Source: Holacanthus passer (taxonomy: Eukaryota; Chordata; Actinopteri; Pomacanthidae). Taken from it: DNA of 64,000 nucleotides. Positions 47,101 through 58,600 of this stretch are shown piece by piece. Every line of letters starts with the position of its first letter. Positions within the stretch are counted from its first letter, which is position 1. The stretch lies in NCBI GenBank assembly GCA_025331565.1, contig JAFREQ010000095.1:434001-498000 (forward strand), in the 5' to 3' direction. The position numbers and the translations under genes were made by a program. The notes beneath the pieces are model-generated. The model saw only the letters and a program-made list of their open reading frames with translations, was not told the DNA's origin and did not search any database.

Positions 47101-50100
47101 CGTTTCCAGTTGTCACAGTAGAGCAGAAATGTGGAAAAAAAAAATCTTGAAATACTAACATATTTGTGTTCTTTCTGCATCACGATGCCATGTGATTCAT
47201 CACATGAAGCAAGTTAAAAAAGGGAAAATCGTTCCCTGGTTGAAGTTCATGTGCGGTCTGTGATGGTGGGGCAGGATTAGTTTGCCTCAGACTGTACACT
47301 TAATGATTTATGTGACGTGTCGCTGCTGATTCACTCATTTGTCTTTGCCTTTTTCTAATGAGACAAATAAGTTAAGAGGTTTCGTATTAACGTCTGTTTT
47401 GTTTGTTTCTCTTCTCCAGGCAGAGCCGTCACCAATGAAGACGACCTGGTACTGTCCTCTGGATCTGGTAAGGCCGGCTGTGTCGCACACTGTAACATGC
47501 AGGGGATAATGTGCCTGTGAGTCAGTGCCAGTATGAAATGGGGTAACTGTGTCAGGGACTTTCCCCGAGGCTAAAACGGGATCGTTACAGCTCCATGTAG
47601 GAGTTCAAAGCAGCTTGATTTGACGCCTACTTTTTACACATACTGTACATGGATACTGGATGTCTCTTTAGATCAGATTATATCTCAGTCATTATTTTAA
47701 TAAGAGCGTATATTGATGTAAGCTCGATCAGTTCAGTAAAAGGTTAAGTTTAGATCTTAGAATCATTATCAGCAGTAAAAAGTTTCTTTGCAACACTGAG
47801 CCAAACGGATTATTTATGTCAAGTGTTTAAAGAATCCAAAAGTTCATACTGATTTGCTCATGCATTCTTTGTCTTAACCTGGTTTCTCTACAGTCCACCG
47901 TGGTGGAGGAAGAGGAGGATGGAGTGATCTACACCGTGGTGGTCAAACAGCAGCATGGTGCCCCCACTAGTCCGATGGTACGTCATGACTGACTGGACAC
48001 GAGCCGTTGAAAAAGCCTCCTATTTGCCATAACATTAACTTCCTTTCTCGCTCTCTGTCGGCCTCTTTTCCTTCCTGTCTTCCTCCAGTCCGTGGCTTCT
48101 CGCTCCCAGTGCGTGAAAGCAGGCACGGAAGAGAAGCTGGTGCTCCACCTCCTCCACTCATTTTCAATGGGAGACTCCTCCTTCATCACCATCTTCCTCT
48201 CCACCTATCGATCCTTCACCTCCACCAAGAGAGTGCTGGACATCCTCACCGACAGGTACGAGAGCTTTATCTGCGTTCAGTGCAATTGTGTTTGTAGTGT
48301 TTGTCTGCTAAGAGAATCTGGGTTTTGAAAAAAAAGTCAGACATGAAAACAGGTTCAACAACTGGAGTGATAGCAGCTCCAGGTGCAACGGTGCACTGCA
48401 GCTGTCGGCATCCTGTCTGACTGGGTTTGTGCCGTGTGAAGTGATGCAATCTCAGACTGATCCTGTCCTGTGGGACAAAAAGTGAATGGAGAATTTTAGA
48501 GAGAGTCTGCTTACTCGGCTCTCTCCAGACGCGAGGAACAAATCTATAAGTCTGCAGCCGCACCAGCAGCTCTGTGACAATCCATTGCTTACAGGCTGAT
48601 GTTTAGCAGGTGTAATGTTTTCCATATTCACCATCACACACATCTGAAGGGAATGTTATTAGTTTTCCAGACCATAAACCAAATTATTGAACAAAGTGAA
48701 ATTTTGATGATGATGAAAAGTCAGGGCGGATTGAAAATTCGTTCTGTGGGGAACATGAATAACTGAACCAAAGTTTATGGCAATCCATGAAAATAAATTG
48801 CAAAGTATTGTGTTTATCCAGTAAATTGATTAAACAGTTTTGCCAACTCCAATTCAACCATTTAAATAATAGTATATAGATTAATTTCATCAAACTGCAG
48901 GAAACATAGTGGGTCTATTTAAAATAACAGCAGCATAATTCAGCCAAAAAAAACCTTCCTTGTCTCTTGGATCTGTTATAAAGTCTTTATCAAATAATGG
49001 AGGGATTTGGATCAGAGATCTGTTTGGAAGGTTTTTCCAAAGAAGCAACACAAAAGATTTTTGTTCAGACTCCTGGCAACATGCTTGGTTTAAACATTAG
49101 GCCAACACTGTCGCTAAAAAGCATCTCGAGAAAAACAAGCCATAAATTAATTGATCACAAAGCATAAGTTTTGTTCATGACACAACAGATGCACATATCT
49201 GAGGCCGAATGATACTGATGCTTCTGGTTTTTTTGGTAACAGATTGGAGAACCCGCCTGGGGAGAGCGAGAGGAGCCAGACGAGACAATCTTTCAACAAG
49301 TGAGTTCTTGAAAATGCTGCCCAGCAGCTTTGTGGAACTTTTAATGTGGCATGTGGCATACTTGTGTGTGGGGACTTAAATATATGGAGCCAGAACTACA
49401 TCTTCTCAAACAAGACTTTTAACAAGTGAACATCAGCAGGACATCGAAACAAGTTATTTCTTTGACATAGTTCCTGATAAAGGCTCCTTGGTGCTGTTGG
49501 TCCGGGTTTACTTGCTGTTGTGAACAGCTTTTAGATGACTCATTGCCAACAGGCTAACATTCAATCTCTGTTGAATGAAAACAATCTTGATCCCTTTCTT
49601 CCACTAAATTATAGACTCGCCTCTAAGCTGCTTTTCTCGTCTAAACCCTTTGAGAACGTGATTTCTTGGCAACTTTATAGATGTGTTGGAAAATATCGAC
49701 GTATCCAATCAATTCCAATCTGCAGCGCATTGTTTTATCTGCTTCCAGTAACCTCCAACATCTCAGTCCCACTATCACACCTTCCTTCAGTGGCTCCCAG
49801 CAAAATCTGATCATTGATTTAAAATTATTCTTTCAACTTACGAGGTGCAAGTTGGTTCCCGATGACCTGATGTACCTGAGGAACCTTTTTTCTCAGAACT
49901 TTCTGGAGGTCAAAGCTAAAAAAAACAAAATCACTCTTTGATGCTGTGACCCATAAAGTTTGGAGTAGCATCCACAAAACCCTTTAACATTTCTGTCCCA
50001 CTGTCTGCAGAGCGGTGTGTACCGTATTCAGCACATGGCTCTGTGAGTATCCTGAAGACTTTAAGAGTCTGGGGGAGCCGTCCCGCCTGCTGCGTCTCGC

Positions 50101-52620
50101 TCCCCTCCTCCCGCAGGACTCCTCGTCTGCAGCCGACATCCGCGCTCGCCTCCTCAGGATAGCCGAGGAGCTGAGCGAGAAGGCTCTGCTGCCTGACGCC
50201 CATAAAGGTCTGTATTTTAACTGGGATTTAAATGACACGGTTAAGACCTCGATGGATGAGGTTTTCGTGTAGAAATACACTTGTATTCTTAGTGTAAATC
50301 CAAAACTGGGTTTGCAACAGACAAAAAAATGTGTGTGTTCAGACCAGTTTTGTGGTTTTGTAGTGTTCCGCTTGAAAATTGGATCATTTTATTGAAATAT
50401 TCTGGACACTACAGCGACTCTGCTCTGAAGCCATGGTTGAAATCATTTTTACCTTGTTGCGTTATGGATAGAGATGTAGGTCTCTCAGTTTGTTGGTCCA
50501 AAATGGTTTATCCAATACTTTGGTTTACAAGTAAATACCTGCAGAACTAATGACATTCCCATCAGCCTCAGCTGTACTCAGTGTTTGATGCTAAATATCA
50601 AATGTTAGTATGCAACACACGTAATTAAGGTGGGAAAAATGGTAATTACACCTGCTGAACGTCATCATGTTAGTGTTGTCATTGTGAGCCTGTTCCCATG
50701 CCGGTGTTCACATTTAGCTCAAAGCACATCTTCTGCGAGCATTGACTCTTAATCCTGTTCTCTCTCATCCTCTAATCTCGAGGTCATGAGTGAAATATCT
50801 TGTTATCGTGAGATAACAAACTTATTTTCTCATTAAAGTGAGATATTTAGTTTCCTCTGGTTCCCCTGAGATAACTGGATGACTAAGCTCTGGAGATAGC
50901 CTCCATGCCCTGGAACAAAACAACTTCATTATCACGCTGGACACAGTGAAGGAGCAGAGGAACAGCACTGAGAGAATCTGATTCTTGCAACTAAAGGAGT
51001 GAAGAGATTTATAGTGCCAACATACAAAGGTGTGTCTCATATTCTAAATGCAAAGTTTTACTGATCAGCTTCGCCCTTTGCAGATCAGACCGGTTTCCCC
51101 AGCCCTCCTCCCGACGCCTCCAAGTTTGAACCCACCAGCATCCTGGGATTCCCCGGGGTGCTCATCGCTGAGCAGCTCACCAAGATAGAGACAGTCAGTT
51201 CACTTTTCAGCCTGTTTTTGATGGTGGCATGAAGCAAAACATTGACCAATGACAATGAAATTTAATAGGTTGCAGTTGTTAAGTAATTGGAAAGCTATTG
51301 TGATTTGGTTTTCAGAATGTGTTTGCATGTTTGCATTGCATAGTTTGTGATTTTTAGGAAACTGGCTGTTGCTGATAAATCTATGTGCCGTCACTTCTCA
51401 GGAGCTGTTTGTCCGCCTGGTCCCGTACCACTGCCTCGGTTCACTGTGGTCCCAGAGGGATAAGAAAGGGAGGGAAGACGTTTGTTGGTCCGTCCGGGCC
51501 ACCGTACGCCAGTTCAACAAGTTGGCCAACGCAGTCTTAGCGTCCTGCCTGTGGCCTACGAAGCTGCGCAGCCAGCAGAGAGCGCGACTGCTGGAGAAAT
51601 GGATCAGCGTGGCGGAGGTCAGTGTGCAAACATCAGAGGTCACAGCTCCAAGAATAGAGGATTTGTTGCCGTTTTTACAAGCTTTCTACAAGGATTCATG
51701 GTGAAATGACATTAACAGTGTGTCAGTTGGGGTTTCAAGTCTCCCAAAAACCCTCAACTGTGCATTTTCCAACAATAAACCCACATTAATCCTCTAACCA
51801 TAATCCTATTCTGAGCTCTGACTGTGCACATACCATCACAGATTCACAGCCTGCTTGGTTTCTGCTGTGACTGTACCAGTAATTTCACTTTAATAAATAG
51901 CTGAGAGCTAAACACAGTAATGAGGTCTTGATTTGTGGTTCTCTTCTGGACAGAGCAGCAGCAAATAACAAAATAATACTCTCTCTGTTTGAGTGCATTT
52001 GGTGGCGGTTCACTTTTGAAGAGATTGTTATATTTACAGTTCTAATATCGCACATATTGAAATGGAGTAGGAAATGTACTGCATGAACAGTACCTACCAG
52101 GAATGTGCTGAGTCAAAAGATGTGATGTGCGACCTCAAGGCAAAAAGTAAAGTATTGAATCTGCTTAAAAATATCACTATTATACAAGAGAAATGTAGAT
52201 TAACTGAGTTATGTAACAGTGTTTTTTCAAGACAACGATCAGTTTCTTTCAAAATATTTATTAGCTCACAGGATCAGCTCAAAAACACACATACACAAAC
52301 ACATCCTGTCCTTGGTTGTTATGGTCACATGAGCAGTTTTATTCCTTTCCAAGCCTCTTTATCTGTGAGTAAAACACAGCTTCTCTCCTGTACCCCTGTG
52401 TGAAGCTGCATTTGTCGTCACCTACACACAAACACGCACACGAACATCCTCTTTGGCAAAGTGAGGTATCACTGGTTTGCTGCCAAACTGCTATCCTCAG
52501 CTTATCCAAGGTTTCTTTTGGGACAAACCTCTTTGGCAGTATACATTATTCAGAACTCCAGGCCGACACTGTAACTTAATACCAGCTGGATCCACATCCA
52601 CAGGTGTTCTCAGTCACAGG

Positions 52621-52677
<57 letters not shown>

Positions 52678-55600
52678 CAAATGAGTGCATTCATCTGTGT
52701 GTGTTTTCAACAGGAGTGCCGAGCCAGGAAGAACTTCTCGTCGCTGTACGCCATCGTGTCAGCCCTGCAGAGTAACCCCATCCACCGGCTGAGGAAGACG
52801 TGGCAGGACACTGACAGGTCGGCAGCTGAACAGCCCTCCGCTTAAAAAAGGATTAGGATAAAAACAAATCAGGGCTTTACTCTCACGTACTCAGAAAACA
52901 TTTTTCACTGAAGGATGAAATTCCTAGTTTGCTGTCCTTTCTGATTGCCTTTCATAGAAAATACTTATTTGTACAATACAGTGGGTCCTGTGGCATTGAA
53001 GAGCTAGTGTGTAGGACATCTAGTGGTGAGATTGCAGATTGCAACCATCTGAACACCCCTCGGCTTCACCCCTCATTTTCCAAGCATATAAGCAAACCTA
53101 TGGTGAACTTCAGGAAAAGTAAAAACATTCAAGGCCCTAAGGTGCATAGACCCTTTTTCATATTTGATCATGTATTCACAAAATGTTGAAACAGCTGCCC
53201 CACATAAACTATTATTAACATCAAATATAACACATTAATACAGTTAAAGTGTGGTCAGGATGAGGAGGGCAGTTTCTTCATAGCTTCAAACAGCATCACA
53301 GGAAACACTTTATGTACGACGCACCAAGGCAACGTAAATAAACCTGTCAACCTCATGAAGAAGCAGAAGTAAAAAGTCTTTCCTTAACCCAGAAAAATGC
53401 CGCTTCAGCATTCAGCTGCTTTCAGTCACGGCATCTCTGACTCAGTGTTATTCTGTTGATGACATTAAACATGCTTTACTCAATCTTTCCATCAGTCTCT
53501 CAAACCTTAGTAACAGTTCAATTACAATGCATGCTTTTCACTTTGCAGACTCTCATTACATTTAATTAGCTTCATAATTGAATTGAATATGAAATCTTAA
53601 CTGTAAACCAACTAACTCCTCCGCTCACTCGACAGGGAGGCGGTGAGGAGATACGAGGAGCTTTCAGAAATCTTCTCAGACAAGGACAACTACTCACAAA
53701 GCAGAGAACTCCTGAAGGAGGTGAGGTTCTGACGAGACCAAACACACAATGATAATGTAATATCGTATAAACTGGTTGGGTTAAAATCAGGAATCAGGCT
53801 CTGAACGATGACCTGATTTAAATTATACCATGTCGACAGAGCAGGTTCAGTGAGAAATCTGATCTTTTATCTATGTCACGCTGAGGCTGTTTTCGACTTG
53901 GGTCATGACACAGTGTTGAACCAGTTGTGCTGAGTTGAAAGTGAAAGGTTTGAATGTGTTGTGATATCTTGTCATTTGATCGCTCGTGTGTTGGTTAATG
54001 ATAAAACTGGAGGAGCGGCTTGTTGTGCTGGAAAGCTGCCGGTTTGAACTCCCAGGGTTGTGGCGTTGCAGTGCAGTTTTGTTCTGCAGTCAGATTTCAA
54101 CAACTCTTTTCTGATGCCTTGAACTTGTTTCAGGCCTATTTTTACTCAGATCTGTGATGTTTTTCTGCTGCTGTTGGATGCTTTCACCGCTTATCTTTTT
54201 TCCGCCTTGCTAAAAAAAAATCTTCAAAGATGCTTTTTTTCTCCAACTTTCTCCCCGACACTACAAACGCTTTGAGTTTATGCCTGTGTGTACAATATGT
54301 AACCGTGCACTGTGGATGCAAAAACTCCTGAAGCATCAGTGTTACAGAAAGAAAGATACTGCAGGTCTTGGTTTTCAGCTTAATCACCTCCGCTTCACTC
54401 AATATCACAGTTTTGCACCTGATTAATATCCTTGATTGTGCCAACATGAGAATTAAGCAGGATGTTGTTAGATAAGTCTGCAGACACACGAGCAGCTCAA
54501 AGGTAAAATCTATAACTATGTTGACCATCTCAGTTTAGTGTGTTTGTATGTTAATGATTGCTAATTAGACCAAAGTACAGCTGAGGTTGACGGGAATTAG
54601 TTCTGCAGACATTTGGTCATAAACCAAACTGTCAAACCTGATGATGGTGCTACATGAAGAGTTAAGGGATCACCAGAGTTTTTTACGCTCAGTCTTGTGG
54701 GAAACATGTTTGTATTTCCATCCAAAAGTTTTTGAGACATTGAACTCAAAACCACAAATGTCAACCCATGTGGTGGCAAATAACCAACAACATTAGAATA
54801 CATCCTCTGGAAACCGTGACTGTCTGCACAAGAATGTATCTGAATCCATCCAATAGTTGTCAAAAAGTTAAAAACAACACTGCGAGCGCACGGTGACGTC
54901 TGTTAAGCCTCTGACTGCGTCTTTAAAGAACCACGTGACTCTTCTGCACTTTGACTGATATCTCGCATCCTGGTGACGCTTGAACAGCAATATGAGACAT
55001 TTATTAATGTGTCTGTCAAGTGCCGCCGCCGGACCACATTTATTTAATTGCGCAGACCGAAGCTGAGCCTTATCCTCAGCTGCAAACAACATTCAGTGGT
55101 AGAGATTTATGACTGCTTTAAAGACCAGAAACCAGTCTAATCTGGTTGAGTGGAAGTGCCCTTATTCTGTCAACACTTTCACTTCAGTGTGAGACGCCCA
55201 TCTGAAGACGTACATTATATTTAGTTTGCACTGTGTCAGAGTTGGGGAAGTTTGCAGGATTAGCTGTGTTTTGATTCGCTGTTACGCTGCAGAGAGGCAT
55301 CAATACCTTTGCATTAGCTGCGATTTTACTCGTGATGCCCCCAAAGGAATTCATCCAAACATTTGCTTTCATTTTGAAAGCTTCACTCCGAGCTTTGATT
55401 CCAGAAAAACACCATCTCCTTCTGTTGCCCTTTCATTTTTTTTCAGCACAGTTACTTGCTCTGCTTCATCTCTCAGCTCGTCTGAAAGTGACTATGAGTG
55501 TGAGATGAATGATTCAGACTAATGAAAGACTCACTAAAAGTTTGGAGGAATTATTCACAACTGTCATTGATGCATTTAACTGTAACACTTTAATATATAG

Positions 55601-58600
55601 CATGATTATAACAGCTTATGTCTTCTTGGCTAATGTCAGGTTTGTGTCAGATCTCTATACCGAGCCGTCTAAACGTGACGTCAAATTCATGAAAATTAAT
55701 TCTTGTTCATATCAGTTGTCATGACAGGATTCAGTTGTATCTCGACTGACTGCTGTGTAGTGAGTTGCTAACAAGTTTGCCATAGAATCTAAAAAGGTGA
55801 TCATTTGTAGATTCCACTGCCCCCAAGTGGCCACACAAATCTGTTATTGCAGACTTTAAAGCCATTATATAGGCGCTAGAAAATATAATGTATTTGCACA
55901 TTCTGGCAGGAAAATACCAACCTTTTATTGACCAAATAGAATTTCACTTTGCAAAAACATCTCAAGGTCCATTTAGTAGCTGTTCTGGAGGATTCGATCA
56001 CATTGCATGATCTTTTTAGTCTGTGGAGTTTGTCCAGTTCTCATAGAATTGCAGATGTTTGAATTTCCATTTTTTCTGAGCACTTACAGGACTTGTCCTC
56101 CAAAGTGGCGTTTTGAAGTCCAAACTTATCAAATGCTGACAAATTCAATCTTCTGATGAGGATCGTGTGATATGTCTGAAAGCTCCAGAACAGCTGCTAA
56201 ATGGACGGAACAGAGAACGGTTGTTTCCATGGTCAGGAATGAACTTGAAACTTGAGAATTTCCTTGCTTTTGTCTTGCAGGAGGGCACGTCGAAGTTCGC
56301 CAACCTTGACTACAGGCTCAACAACAAACATCTTAACAGGGTGAGTTTAGTGGAAACAAAGACTGACAGTGATGGAGTTCATAAGGAAGCAGGATTGTTA
56401 GTGGAAGGTCACCGGGTTGAACATTCAGGTCAGGGAAAATGAACTCATCAAATGAAAACCAAAGACTTCGGTACGGTCTGAGTTCACACTCCCACTTTTA
56501 AATTATTCTCACTGGGGTGTCAAATCATTTGGGATCACCAAGACATTTCAGATAGTTTCAGTCTCGGAGGAGTTATTTAAAATGACCTCAACATTTGTTG
56601 CCTGGGCGAAACCTCAGATCTTCAAGCACATAAAAAAAAGAACAATTTTCACTAACTTTACAGCCCACGTCTTGTGTGCATACCAATCATTTCAGCCTGA
56701 GGGGTTGTACACCCCCACAGGCCTTTATGGGAAACCGTGGAAAATTTAGGAATGATGTAAGACCCTGCAAAAGTGTCATGAGTATCGCAAAAGTTAGGGG
56801 ACAAAGTGTAGTATAATATCTTTTGAAAAACGATCTGTGGTTAAACTTGGATTCAGGTGTATTTTAAAGGCTTTTCTTATTCTATACAGTTTATGTTCTG
56901 TGTCATAAAGTTTTTTTGCTAAAAGCACTTCCGTTATAATTAATAAACTGCTCCATGCTTTTGCTGAGAGTTTAATGGGTTTCAAACTAAAAGTGCTTAT
57001 TTTCCTACAAATCGCTGCAAACATTGACACCGGTGTCACTTCTGCTAAGCGGGGGGTGTTTCAGCAGTTTGATGGAGGGTTGTAAGGGGGGATGCAGCAG
57101 CCGAAGTGGAACAGAGGGGCTGCTGTGTGTGTGTGTGTGTGTGAGTGTGATGTGCTGAATCCTGAGCCACCGTTTGAAAAATAGCTGCAGGCGGCTGCTC
57201 TGAAATCCCTCGCTGTGTGGGCTCTTTACGATGTGAATAGAGCCCTCTGGGGAACGGATGAAACACTTTTTTTTCTTCTTTTACACAGTCCAACGCCCAG
57301 GGCACCGTGCCCTACCTGGGTATCTTCCTCACAGACCTCACCATGCTGGACACGGCGGTCAAAGACAGGCTGGATGTAAGTCACTCTCATCTCTATCAAG
57401 GGGAAAGCTGGTGTCAACCCCTGGAAGTTGCTCGGTATTTTACAATTATCAAACTGACGTAACAACATCCTGTCGCTCTCTTTGCAGAACGGCTACATCA
57501 ACTTTGACAAAAGGAGAAGGGTGAGTGTTGCAATATGCATCAGTGTGAGAGATGAAAGGTCAAACATTGAATACATTATCTGTCTTAACACTTAAAATAA
57601 GAGACAATGCACTTAGCTGATGCTCTGATATTAAGCAGTTTTAAGAAGAGCAGCCTCTGTTTCTGCAGCGCTGACATAACAAGGTGTGCATGAATAAGAA
57701 CTGTAGCGCCCCGACAAAAATCCTGTTAGAGAGAAGAGCCGAACAAAGTAAGAGCTATAAAAAGAGAAGAGATACGTGGGATAATTTCTGGGATGAGAGC
57801 GTATTAGAGCGAGCAGAGGTAACGTAATATCTAAAGGGAGGAAATGATTAAGTGGAGGGTGCTGTGAGGTACAAGATGAGAAAAGAAAGAAGCAACACGA
57901 GATCAGCCGACATGGGTGCTTTTTTTTTATTATGAAACTTTGTGGTGATACGTCTCTTTGTTAACAGGAATTTGAGGTTTTAGCTCAAATCCGCCTCCTG
58001 CAGTCTTCCTGCAAAAACTGTGTCTTCACCGCTGACGAGGCCTTTACACAGTGGTATCAGAGCGTGCCTACACTAACAGAGGGGGAAAGGTAAATATCTC
58101 AAAGTTAGGTTCAGTTGCAGATGAAACAAATGCATTCAATACTGCAACTAACATATTTGTTAAGGAAAACGTATTTGTCAAATTTAAATGTTTAATTGTT
58201 GGATGGTTGTCTGTTTCAGTTACAGACTTTCCAGTCAGATTGAAGCGCCTGGTGAGCCGAGCCCACGTGGCCTTACTCCAACCGTCATCATCACGCAGTG
58301 CCCAGAGTAAGCTTTACTCATATGCATACGCACACACGCAACATGGTAAAATGACTATAATGCCACATTCATACAAATTCAAAGGAGCTTTCTAACTGAA
58401 AAATATCTCTCATTGGGCTGGAGGCTTCAGATATTTAAAAGAGAGTGTGTGTTACAAAGGAGGGATGAAGTGTGACAGATGGACATTAACCAGGCAGAAA
58501 GAGTCTAATGAAAGATGCTGTCGAGTTGCGTTGCAGCCAGTTTGTGAATTGTAAATTAAGTGGACTTGACTTGAAGTGTAGTTATAAATCAACCTACTGC

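Larger units (their letters stand above)
38085..47419 (+). other. rgl2 intron, 9.3 kb, no gene inside
   Basis: It holds Tc1-like relics (40.5-41.2 kb), a DNA-transposon-like element (42.9-43.2 kb), a CT/GT compound microsatellite (43.6 kb), fish repeats at 43.86-44.06 and 45.39-45.75 kb, and a truncated long-TIR element (46.5-46.95 kb). I saw no other coding exon. Confidence 0.6.
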
